From: JAAZVM01 sp041642635
Lineage (GTDB): Bacteria > Patescibacteriota > Gracilibacteria > BD1-5 > UBA6164
Reading direction: 5' to 3'
Assembly (NCBI GenBank): GCA_041642635.1
Contig: JBEPWB010000015.1
Location: forward strand, 1 to 21,274
Length of the DNA stretch: 21,274 nucleotides
Shown one piece after another: positions 7,757 to 15,183 of the stretch. Position numbers and translations under genes: made by a program. Position 1 is the stretch's first letter. The number at the start of each line of letters is the position of its first letter. The notes under the pieces were generated by a model, which had not been told where the DNA came from, ran no database searches, and saw only the letters and a list, made by a program, of their open reading frames with translations.

Positions 7757-8497
7757 TTAAAATTCTTCAAATCAATTTTGACTAACATAAGTAGATAAAT
7801 CTTTATCTCATTCTTTTACTATATTTCAATCTTTCATTACATAAACTTTATCAACGTCAACATAATCTAATATTTTAAAATAGTGAGTAATTATAATTAA
7901 AGAATTATTTTCATTACTTAATTCTTTTAACATAGTTGCAACACTTCTAAAAGCATCTAAATCTAATCATGAATCAATTTCATCCAAAATAATATAACTT
8001 GGACCTATTAATTTCATTTGAAGAATTTCGATTTTTCTTTTTTCTCAACCAGAAAATCAAACATTCAAATCTCTATCTAAAAATGCTTCATCGATACTTA
8101 AATCTTCCAAATGTTTTTTGATGTATCTTTTAAATATAAATGGAGATAAATCTTTTGATTCACTATCTTTAGTTTTTAAACTTATATTTGTAATTATTCT
8201 CAAATATTCTCATAATTTTATTCATTCTATTTCTGGAACATTTTGAAATGACAAAAATATTCAAGCGCTAGATCTTTCTTCTGGCTCCATATCTATTAAA
8301 TCTTCTCATTCTATTGATATATTTCATGAAATATGTTGATATTTTGGATTTCACATTAAAAATGCTGATAAAGTAGATTTACCACTTCAGTTTTTTCAAA
8401 GTAAACAATAATTTTTTCATTTTTCAAAATTTAAATTTACACCTTTCAAAATCTCTTTTTCTCATATTCAAACTTTTAAATTTTCTATTTTTATCAT
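7757..8497 (-). CDS. sufC: SufC, ABC-type ATPase of the Suf complex
   Basis: The 246-residue product is a full-length SufC. Walker A is GKNGSGKST (34-42), the Q-loop lies around FLSFQNVPEIEG, the signature is FSGGEKRK (148-155), Walker B with D-loop is YIILDEIDSGLD (168-179) and the switch His is in THY (205). The SufC-type EIDSGLD stretch distinguishes it from transporter ATPases. It hydrolyses ATP to drive shape changes in SufB-SufD during cluster assembly. It is the first gene of the minus-strand suf block; its promoter and a candidate operator lie just upstream. Several glycines, including those of the Walker A and signature motifs, are TGA. Confidence 0.97.
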
Positions 8498-8518
8498 TTT
8501 GGTAATTTTTAAAAATTA

Positions 8519-8545
8519 ATTATAAAACATTACCATTTTAGTAAT
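8519..8545 (-). promoter_or_regulatory. suf promoter -10 box with overlapping palindromic operator
   Basis: On the minus strand a perfect TATAAT (8519-8524) lies 22-27 bp before the sufC ATG, with a weak -35 (ATATTA) near 8542-8547. The spacer contains ATTACCATTTTAGTAAT (8529-8545), an inverted repeat of ATTAC/GTAAT arms around 7 bp, ideally placed for a repressor. A further ATTACC half-site, inverted, lies at 8501-8506 beside the ATG. A weak -35 with an operator in the spacer is typical of regulated promoters. The IscR-like protein at the end of the same gene block is the obvious candidate binder; this is inference. Confidence 0.5.
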
Positions 8546-8608
8546 ATTTTGAAAAATGCAAACTTTTTTAATATACTCGTTTTATACACTTTGTTTTATT
8601 GTAGACAC

Positions 8609-8625
8609 TGTTAATAAAATGTTAA
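8609..8625 (-). repeat. 17-bp inverted repeat, copy 1
   Basis: TGTTAATAAAATGTTAA is the reverse complement, at 15 of 17 positions, of the motif at 8771-8787. Each copy is itself a pair of TTAACA boxes 11 bp apart, about one helical turn. It could be a regulator site for rsmH or sufC, but low complexity makes chance possible. Confidence 0.4.
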
Positions 8626-8699
8626 AAAAACTTTTTAAATAGCCATTTTTCCTTATAAATAAAATGAAAAAAATGTCCAGTCAATTTTTAATACTAGTT

Positions 8700-8705
8700 T
8701 TGACA
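8700..8705 (+). promoter_or_regulatory. Possible -35 box for rsmH-ftsL
   Basis: A perfect TTGACA lies 95 bp before the rsmH start. No strong -10 is found at 16-18 bp; the downstream AT tract contains TATATA at 8728-8733, which is too far (22 bp). The call rests on the -35 match and the need for a promoter here. Confidence 0.35.
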
Positions 8706-8770
8706 TATTGAAAAAAAAGATTAAAAATATATATAAGTTTTGTTTAATTATAGAGAGCAAAAAAAACTAA

Positions 8771-8787
8771 TTAACATTCTTTTAACA
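8771..8787 (+). repeat. 17-bp inverted repeat, copy 2
   Basis: TTAACATTCTTTTAACA, 13 bp before the rsmH start, pairs with the inverted copy at 8609-8625 across about 145 bp. Its position in the likely 5' leader or at the start of transcription would suit an operator. Confidence 0.4.
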
Positions 8788-8799
8788 TTACGGACAAAA

Positions 8800-9741
8800 A
8801 TGATAGACAATAAAAAAATCGAAGATAGACATATTTCAGTATTATTAAATGAGCTGATTAATTCTATTGACATTAGTAATGATAAAAAAAATACAATAGT
8901 TGACGCTACTCTATGAATGTGATGACACGCAAGCAAAATGATAGAAAAAATGAATCCTGGAGATACTTTTATTTGATTTGACGCGGATATTCTAAACTTA
9001 GAATTAGCAAGAAAACGATTAGAAGATATTAATAAAGATAATTTAGTTGAAATAATTTTAATCAATTCAAATTTTTTAAATCTAAAAGAAGAATTACAAA
9101 AAAATTGAATTGAAATAATAACTTGAATTTATTTTGATTTATGATTGTCGAGTTTACATTTAGATGAAGCTGAGAGATGATTTAGCTTTATGAAAGATTG
9201 ACCACTTGATATGAGATTAGACAAATCAAAATGAATAAAAGCGGCCGATGTTGTGAACTGATACACAAAAGACGAACTCAGAGAAATATTTATGAAATAT
9301 TGAGAAGAACCAGGTGCAAACAAATTTTCTAGCAAAATAGTAGAAAATAGAAAAAAAGAAAAATTTAAAACAACTTTTGATTTAGCTAACATATTACCTA
9401 ATAATATGAAAACTAGGTCAAGAATATTTCAAGCTTTGAGAATTGAGGTAAATAAAGAGCTTGAAAACTTAGAAATTGCTTTAAATGATTCAATAAAATT
9501 ACTTGAAAAAAACTGAGATATTTTTGTTATAAGTTTTCATTCATTAGAAGACAGAATTACAAAACATATTTTTAAAACAGAAACAAAAGATTGTATATGT
9601 AGTGAGTTAATTTGTAACTGCTGACATAAAAAACAACTAAAATTAATAACAAAAAAACCGATTCTTCCTTCAGAAGAAGAGATTAAAAACAACCCTAGAA
9701 GTAGGAGTGCAAAAGCAAGACATGCAAAAAAAATAATATAA
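8800..9741 (+). CDS. rsmH: 16S rRNA (cytosine1402-N4)-methyltransferase
   Basis: The 313-residue product is full-length RsmH (MraW). It opens with RHISVLLNELI, then SAM motif I as VDATLGMGGHASK, in which all three glycines are TGA. FDLGLSSLHLDEAERGFSF and GPLDMRLDKS are next, then RIFQALRIEVNKELENLE, and finally the terminal VISFHSLEDRITKHIF and RSRSAKARHAKK. The enzyme methylates C1402 in the decoding centre of 16S rRNA using SAM. A Cys-rich stretch (CICSELICNCGHK) near the C-terminus resembles the Cys/His cluster found in other RsmH proteins. It starts the remnant of a division cluster: an FtsL-like gene follows 40 bp later, but mraZ is absent upstream. It contains the only CGA codon I found in the window (9016-9018). 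Confidence 0.97.
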
Positions 9742-9781
9742 AACCACTTTTGGCAAATTTATTTCCTAATATATTTGAGCC

Positions 9782-10147
9782 GTGAATTCTAGAATTATAA
9801 CACAAGACTTTAAAAAAAGTTTCTTTTCAAAAAGAAAAAAAGAAAAAGAAAAATTCAGATTTTGAATGACATCTACTTACGTAGGGTTATTGACTATAAT
9901 ATCATTATTACTTTTATATTACGTTTGGATACTTAATGTAAATGCAACAAAATGATATAATATTAGACAATTAGAAATAGAAAAACAAAATCTATTAATG
10001 GAAAAAGAACAATTAGATGTAAAAATTGCTGAACTTGAAAGTTTAACAACTTTGATGCAAGACGAAGATTTGAAAAATATGGAAAAAATAGAAAAACCTG
10101 ATTATCTAGTTATAAAAGAAAACGTGCAATATGTTTATAATTATTAG
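9782..10147 (+). CDS. FtsL-like septum protein (single TM plus coiled coil)
   Basis: The 121-residue product has a basic cytoplasmic segment (FKKSFFSKRKKEKEKFRF), one transmembrane helix (about 33-51, rich in Leu/Ile) and then an outward-facing heptad-like stretch (about 60-90, IRQLEIEKQNLLMEKEQLDVKI). This is the architecture of FtsL and DivIC, whose sequences are poorly conserved. The position right after rsmH, where ftsL lies in most bacteria, supports FtsL. In division it would form a coiled-coil complex with FtsB and FtsQ partners. Start: GTG at 9782, since no ATG gives the basic segment. A terminator begins 4 bp after the stop, so ftsI and the mur genes do not follow as they usually do. 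FtsL is inferred from shape and context, not from a motif. Confidence 0.72.
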
Positions 10148-10151
10148 AAAT

Positions 10152-10183
10152 AAAAAAAGAGTATTGAAAAATACTCTTTTTTT
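10152..10183 (+). terminator. Rho-independent terminator after the ftsL-like gene
   Basis: A-run plus GAGTATT (10152-10165), a GAAA loop (10166-10169) and AATACTC plus T-run (10170-10183) give a 14-bp stem closed by a GNRA tetraloop. It separates the division pair from recR. Confidence 0.85.
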
Positions 10184-10218
10184 ATTAATATATACAAAAT
10201 TAAAAATTATTAAAAAAT

Positions 10219-10827
10219 ATGCCCGAATCGTTAAAACAACTTATAAATTCTATATGATACTTGCCTTGAATATGAGAAAAATCAGCAACAAAATTAGCTT
10301 TTTTTCTACTTAATGCAAACAAAAATTATATAGAAAATTTAACACAAAATCTTACAAACATAAAAGACAACATTAGTTTTTGTGAAATTTGTAACTCTCT
10401 TTGTGACAAATGACAAAACAAATGTAATATTTGTAAATCTAACTCTAGAAATCAAAATCTAATAGCAATTGTAGAAGAATATTTAGATATGTTAACTATT
10501 GAAGAAGCTTGATGATATGATTGAGTTTATCACGTTTTATGATGAGCAATTTCACCAATTAATTGAGTATTTATTTGAGATCTAAAATTTGAAGAATTAT
10601 TTTCAAGAATAATTAATTCAGAAGAAAAAGTAGAATTATTATTAGCTACAAATCCAAATATAGAATGAGAAGCTACAAGTAATTATTTAATAGAAGAAAT
10701 AACAAAAAGAAAGTTAAAATACAAAACAAAAATAACAAGGTTGTCTAGATGACTTTCTAGTTGATATATTGAATATGCTGATAATATCACTCTTTTAAAC
10801 GCTATAAAAGAAAGAAAAGAGATATAG
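10219..10827 (+). CDS. recR: Recombination mediator RecR
   Basis: The 202-residue product matches RecR in length and motif order. It opens with a helix-hairpin-helix (LPGIGEKSATKLAFFLL, about 15-31). The zinc finger has Cys55, Cys58, Cys69 and Cys72. The Toprim domain carries AIVEEYLDMLTIEEAGGYDG, then YHVLGGAISPINGV, then ATNPNIEGEATSNYL. The C-terminal TRLSRGLSSGYIEYADNITLLNAI completes it. RecR forms a ring that, with RecO (and RecF), loads RecA at gaps. The gene follows a terminator by 35 bp, so it needs its own promoter; a TATACA box at 10191-10196 is a candidate -10, with no clear -35. The usual neighbours dnaX and ybaB are absent. Glycines are a near-even use of TGA with a few GGN. Confidence 0.96.
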
Positions 10828-10879
10828 AGAAAATTATCAAATAATAATTTTGAAAAATTTTAATCTTAAAAAAATAAAC

Positions 10880-11068
10880 ATGAATGAAATAGCTCCAAAA
10901 TGATCAAATCCAAGGATGACAAAATCTCAGGTGAAAAAATATATTCGTGAAATGAAACAAAAACAAGAAAAAGCAAAACAAAAATTAGAAGAAGCAATAA
11001 AATCTTGAGAATTAGATAATGAACAAAAAGAACTAGAAGAAATAGAAAAAAAGTTAGACAATTTATAA
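10880..11068 (+). CDS. Small basic/acidic coiled-coil protein, unknown function
   Basis: The 62-residue product is not one I recognise. After a short N-terminal MNEIAPKGSNPRMTKSQ it is almost entirely charged helix (Lys/Glu/Gln), reading KKYIREMKQKQEKAKQKLEE and then ELEEIEKKLDNL, a clear coiled coil. There is no Cys, no membrane segment and no signal peptide. It is 52 bp after recR in the same direction and probably shares its transcript. Its last codons (from 11053) form the left arm of the terminator stem. Two TGA-Gly codons (in KGSN and KSGE) break it under the standard code, so it would be missed by standard gene callers. Coding is supported by ATG placement, composition like that of its neighbours and the terminator at its end; function is unknown. 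Confidence 0.65.
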
Positions 11069-11083
11069 TTGTCTAACTTTTTA
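11046..11083. terminator. Bidirectional terminator overlapping two convergent stop codons
   Basis: GTTAGACAATT (11053-11063), loop TAT, AATTGTCTAAC (11067-11077), with an A-run before and T-run after. The stop codons of the 62-residue gene (11066-11068) and of yvcK (11073-11075, minus) both lie inside the hairpin, so the same bases end two genes and two transcripts. Confidence 0.88.
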
Positions 11084-12065
11084 TTTTGTTATTTTTTATT
11101 ATATCTCTTATAACATTAGAAATTTTTGTAAAACTATGTCTAACAAAAGAATTTTCATGCAATAAATCTGCTTCAATAACTTTATAAGACTTTCCTCTAA
11201 AATATTTATGATTAATAACTTTTATCGGCTTTTTATTTTCTAATGATTTATATTTTTCAGCCATTTTATCAGAAATATATCAATTATTTACAATAACATA
11301 ATCCAAAACGTCTCTTCATAAATATTTTTCTATAACATTTATAAAATCAATAGCTTCAAAATCTGTAGTTTCTCAAGCTTTTGTCATCAGATTACAAAAA
11401 TAAACTACTTTTGCTTTTTTATTATTAGCAATTGCTTCTTTTATTCATTTTACTAGCAAATTTGGAACTATAGAAGTGTATAAATCTCAAAACGATATTA
11501 TTATCAAATCAGCTTTTTCAATTGCATGAACAGATTTTGGATTTGCTGAAACTTCAGGTGTCAAATATGCTTTTTTTATTGGGCTAGATTTTTCATTCAA
11601 TTTTAAGTCTATATTCGTTTCTCAATTAACTGTAGTTCAATCCTCTAATTTTACGTTTAAATCAGATAATTCAAGTGTTACCGGTATAACTCTTCATTTT
11701 ACTTTAAACATCCTTGAAACCTGCTTTAATCATCTGTCAAAGTCTCATGTGATATCTGACATTGCGGTAATTATAAGATTTCAAAGACTATGTCATCAAA
11801 CACTTCCTCATTTATCATATCTGTAGTCAAATAATTTTTTTACAATTTCATGCTCACGAGATAAAGCCATAATAGCTCTTCTTACATCTCATGGTGGCAA
11901 CATATTGAATTCTTCTCTCAAAACTCATGTCGATCATCAACTATCACTCATAGAAATAATAGCAGAAATATTATAATCTTCAGAATCTCTGATACTAGAC
12001 AAAAGTCAATAACTACCATTTCATCATCAAATTGTTACAACATTTATTTTATTTTTTTTACTCAT
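11073..12065 (-). CDS. yvcK: YvcK/CofD-like nucleotide-sugar-binding protein
   Basis: The 330-residue product belongs to the YvcK (gluconeogenesis factor, GlmR) branch of the CofD fold. It begins with a Rossmann loop VTIGGGNGSYGLL (residues 10-22). The next block, SMSDSGGSTGVLREEFNMLPPGDVRR (38-63), is typical. GGHSLGNLIITA, ALSREH and LTPEVSANPKSVHAI follow, then ADLIIISFGDLYTSIVPNLLV. YvcK proteins bind UDP-sugars and coordinate central carbon flow with cell-wall precursor synthesis, often by stimulating GlmS. The GGG of the loop is encoded by three consecutive TGA codons (12021-12029). Neighbours whiA and rapZ, common in Gram-positives, are absent; here it is the last gene of a unit with alaS and an HD hydrolase. 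The stop lies inside the shared terminator. Confidence 0.93.
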
Positions 12066-12080
12066 AAATTTTTTTATTTT

Positions 12081-12860
12081 TTAAGCTCTTTTATTAATTA
12101 GATAATTAATATCTTCAATATTTCAATATTTAAAATGAAGTTTTATCCAATTATTATATAAATGATATCAACTATCTAATTGTAAATTTTGAAGATTATG
12201 ATTTTTAGAATTTTCAAAAATTTTCACATCATCAAAATTAGAAGATAAATCTAAAAAAGATCAATTTAAATCAAAATCATTTCAAAAATAATTTAATATA
12301 TTTTCTCTTATTTTTAAAATTTTGTTTATAGTATAATCAAAAGATCAAATATCTAATCACCAATGAGATAATTTTGCTATAAAATTTTTATTTCAAGCAA
12401 ATAATTCATGTGAAATTTCTAAGTGTGCGTCCAATTTATCAGCAAAATCAACAATAAAAAATTCTATTCATTCTTTATTTTCAACATTTAAAAGAATTTC
12501 TTTATAATTAAATTTTTCTGAAATATTTCAAAAATTATCATATAAAATATTTATTGCATCCAAAGATTTATTTTTGTATGATATTTTTTCTTCTTGTGAA
12601 AATTTTTCTTTATCCATAGCTAAATAATCTCAAATAATTATTTCAATATCATCGTGAAATCTAGCCATTTCTCTTATCAAATCAATATCTAATTTTTTAG
12701 AAGTTTTTTTTATTAAAAAATCAGATATTTCAAGAGATAACCACTCGACCCTTTTACTATGAATAAATAAATTTGGTCTATGATGCATTCAGATAGGTTT
12801 AAATCATTCATAGCGAAAAATATTTTCTAATTCTTTTTGTCTTGATAAAAGTTTTCTCAT
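12081..12860 (-). CDS. HD-domain phosphohydrolase (YfbR-like)
   Basis: The 259-residue product has the HD metal-site residues in order: His34 in IHSKRVEWL, His69-Asp70 in RFHDDIEI and Asp141 in FADKLDAHLE. These match the H...HD...D pattern. The spacing and the GDYLAMDKEKF stretch after HD resemble the YfbR family of 5'-deoxynucleotidases. The C-terminal 110 residues are specific to this lineage, as far as I can tell. Substrates cannot be read from the sequence; nucleotide monophosphate hydrolysis is only the family default. It lies 11 bp after alaS and 15 bp before yvcK and is certainly in their operon. Start: ATG at 12860. Gly codons are overwhelmingly TGA, as in other lower-expressed genes. 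Confidence 0.8.
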
Positions 12861-12871
12861 AATATTTTAAG

Positions 12872-14704
12872 TTAATCTTTTATTAAAACTGCTTTTATTC
12901 TTCTTACTCATCTACTACTTGCCTCTTCTTTTTTTATTTTAAATTTTCACATATTTTTGCTATTTTCAACATGAGGACCTCAACATAATTCTTTTGAATA
13001 AACTGTTCAATCATTTCAAACCATTGAATAAACTTTTACGACATCAGGATATTTTTCCCAAAAACTTCATTCTACTCAAGAGTCTTTTGCTTCTTGTTTT
13101 CACATTTGAGACAAAGTAACTTCAAAATCTGATTCAATTGCTTCGTTTACAAAATTTTCTACTTTTTCAAGAATTTCTTTGTCTACTTTTTCATCATGAG
13201 AAAAATCAAATCTAAGTCTTTCAGGAGTAATATTACTTCATTTTTGGTGAACATGATCTCCTAAAAATTTTCTAAGTCATGCAAGTAATAAATGAGTTGC
13301 ACTGTGAAGAGCTGTTGTTTCTTCACTACTATCAGCAAGTCATCATTTAAATTTTCAAGCACTTGCAGTTCTTGATTTATTTTGATGTTCTTCATATGAT
13401 TTTTGAAATCATTCTTCATCAACTGATAATCATTTTTCTAAAGCAATTTCTTTAGTCATTTCAAGTGGAAAACCATAAGTATCATATAATTTAAAAGCTT
13501 TATCTCAAGAAATTGTTTCTATTTTTTTACCAGTTTTTTCAAAAGCTATATCAAATCATTTTAATAATTTATCAAATTCTTTTAATCATTTTTCAAGGGT
13601 TTCTCAAAATTGTTTTTCTTCTCTAAGTATTTCATCCATTATTTCTGATTTTTTTTCTATCATATGAGGATATGCTTCTCATAATTTATCAATTACAACT
13701 TCAGAAACTTTGTATAAAAATTCTCCTGTGTATCATAATTTATAAGCTTGTCTAATTGCAATTCTTATAAGTCTTCTAAGTACATAACCTTGATCAACAT
13801 TACTTGGAACTACTCAATCACTAATCATAACAGTTGCAGTTCTAGAATGATCTGCAATTATTCTTACAGATTTTTCTTCCTGACTTCCTGAGACCGGTCT
13901 TCAATTAAGACCGGTCTGAATAATTATTTTGTTAATAATATCAGAAAAAATATCAGTATTATAAACTGTTTTAACTCCGTTCAAAGTAGCCGTAATTCTT
14001 TCAAGTCACATTCAAGTGTCTACATTTTGAGCCGGTAATTTTACAAGTTGTCCATCTGGAAGTTTATTATATTCCATAAAAACATTGTTCCAGATTTCCA
14101 TCCAATTATCTTCATCATTTTCAACATTACTTCAAACAGGCGGAAACTCAGAATCTCCGACCCAATAAAAAATTTCTGTATCTGGTCAACAAGGTCCAGT
14201 TTCTCAAGCTGCCCACCAATTTTCTGATTTTGGTAAATATGAAATTTTATCACTTGAAACTCATACTTTTTTCCAAATATCTGCTGATTCTTCATCACGA
14301 GGAGCATCTTCATCTCAATGAAAAACTGTAATCGCTATCATTCTTGGATCAAGATTTAACCATTTTTCACTAGTTAAAAATTCCCAAGAATATCAAATAG
14401 ATTCTTTTTTAAAATAATCTCAAAGTGACCAGTTTCAAAGCATCTCAAAAAATGTCAAATGAGTATTATCTCAAACTTCATCAATATCTCAAGTTCTAAT
14501 ACATTTTTGACTATCAACTAATCTATTTCAACTTGGATGTTTTTCTCATAATAAATATGGAACCAAAGGTTGCATTCAAGCAGTATTGAATAAAACAGTT
14601 GGATCATTTTCTGGAACAACTGGAGCACTAGGTATTACTTTATGATTTTTTGTCTTAAAAAATTCTAAATATTTTTCTCTTATTTCGCTACTAGTTATTT
14701 TCAT
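12872..14704 (-). CDS. alaS: Alanyl-tRNA synthetase, short form lacking the C-Ala domain
   Basis: The 610-residue product has the class II core: TSSEIREKYLEFF at the N-terminus, then GMQPLVPYLLG, THLTFFEMLGNWSLGDYFK, AAGETGPCGPDTEIFY, WNNVFMEYN, and DTGMGLERI as motif 3. The editing domain follows, with its zinc-binding set His467/His471 (LHSATHLL) and Cys574/His578 (LCGGPH). The protein then stops at RIKAVLIKD. Full-length bacterial AlaRS has about 870 residues; the missing part is the C-terminal DHHA1/C-Ala domain, which aids tRNA binding, dimerisation and editing. Proofreading is therefore probably kept but perhaps weaker. A GC-rich hairpin (13891-13917) sits in a loop between the catalytic and tRNA-recognition regions. 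Start: ATG 14704; an in-frame ATG five codons upstream (14719) is possible. Confidence 0.96.
13891..13917. repeat. GC-rich inverted repeat inside alaS
   Basis: The 10-bp self-complementary word AGACCGGTCT occurs at 13891-13900 and again at 13908-13917. Together they make an 11-bp stem around CAATT. It is far more GC-rich than its surroundings and encodes part of a variable loop (TGLNGRPVSG). A TTCCTGA tandem (13877-13883, 13885-13891) abuts it, so the segment looks inserted. Confidence 0.7.
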
Positions 14705-14794
14705 ATAAAATATTTTCATAATAATCTAAATTACACTAAATTTTAATAATTTATCCAAAAAAAACAACTTTTTAATTGCTTAAAATAGTATTTT

Positions 14795-14823
14795 TTGATT
14801 TTATTTTTTTAATATGATAAAAT
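14795..14823 (+). promoter_or_regulatory. Promoter for the two-gene orphan unit
   Basis: TTGATT (14795-14800), a 17-bp spacer and TAAAAT (14818-14823) lie 30-58 bp before the start of the 106-residue gene. The -35 hexamer TTGATT is the same as in the gyrA and redox-gene promoters, which makes it credible. The 14720-14852 gap to alaS is divergent; no good alaS promoter stands out. Confidence 0.5.
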
Positions 14824-14852
14824 AAATTAATAATGCTCCTAAAAATATTAGT

Positions 14853-15173
14853 ATGATTTTTGATAGAAGTGAAAAAATAACAAGAATTTCTCAAATAATC
14901 CGCTTTATGAAAAACAAGAAGTTAGAATTTTTATTAGAAAAAAACATAAACATTTTTTCTGATAAAGAACTAAAAATACTTCTTGATTTTTTGGAGAGCT
15001 GAGATTTGAAACATATTTATGATTTTTTAGATGAAAAATATAAAGAATATTTAGGAGTTATTGAAGAAATCAAGCAGATAAAAATAAAAAGTAATACTAA
15101 TAATGAGTTAAAAAAAGAGCAATTAGAAAAGCAAAAAGAAGAAATAGAATTACAAGAGTTATTAAATTTTTAA
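14853..15173 (+). CDS. Unrecognised 106-residue helical protein
   Basis: I do not recognise this family. The product is rich in Lys, Glu, Ile and Leu and appears all-helical. An N-terminal half (SEKITRISQIIRFMKNKK, then DKELKILLDFLE) is followed by a short DLKHIYDFLDEKYKEYL stretch, then a C-terminal coiled coil with LKKEQLEKQKEEIELQELL. There is no Cys, signal peptide or membrane segment. A single TGA-Gly (in ESGDLK) breaks it under the standard code. It is the first gene after a promoter and ends 10 bp before the 1145-residue gene, so the two are almost surely co-transcribed and their products may interact. ATG 14853 is chosen because the earlier ATG at 14833 is in another frame. Confidence 0.65.
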
Positions 15174-15183
15174 AAAATAAATT

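Larger units (their letters stand above)
8498..8799. other. Divergent control region between sufC and rsmH
   Basis: This 302-bp gap holds no convincing gene. On the sufC side are a -10 box and a palindrome (listed separately). Toward rsmH there is a TTGACA at 8700-8705 with only poor -10 matches downstream. Two copies of a 17-bp motif in opposite orientation lie at 8609-8625 and 8771-8787. A 27-codon reading frame at 8664-8747 is probably chance. Confidence 0.6.

Noticed and set aside
8664..8747. Small plus-strand frame of 27 codons in the sufC-rsmH gap
   Set aside because: It spans the TTGACA box and AT tract expected to be a promoter, and its length is expected by chance in such DNA.
8748..9392. 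Two minus-strand frames opposite rsmH (8748-9065 and 9129-9392)
   Set aside because: They are antisense shadows of rsmH, whose product matches its family along the whole length.
14041..14313. 90-codon minus-strand frame inside alaS
   Set aside because: It is in a different frame of the alaS gene; the alaS frame carries the conserved AAGETGPCGPDTE and WNNVFMEYN motifs.
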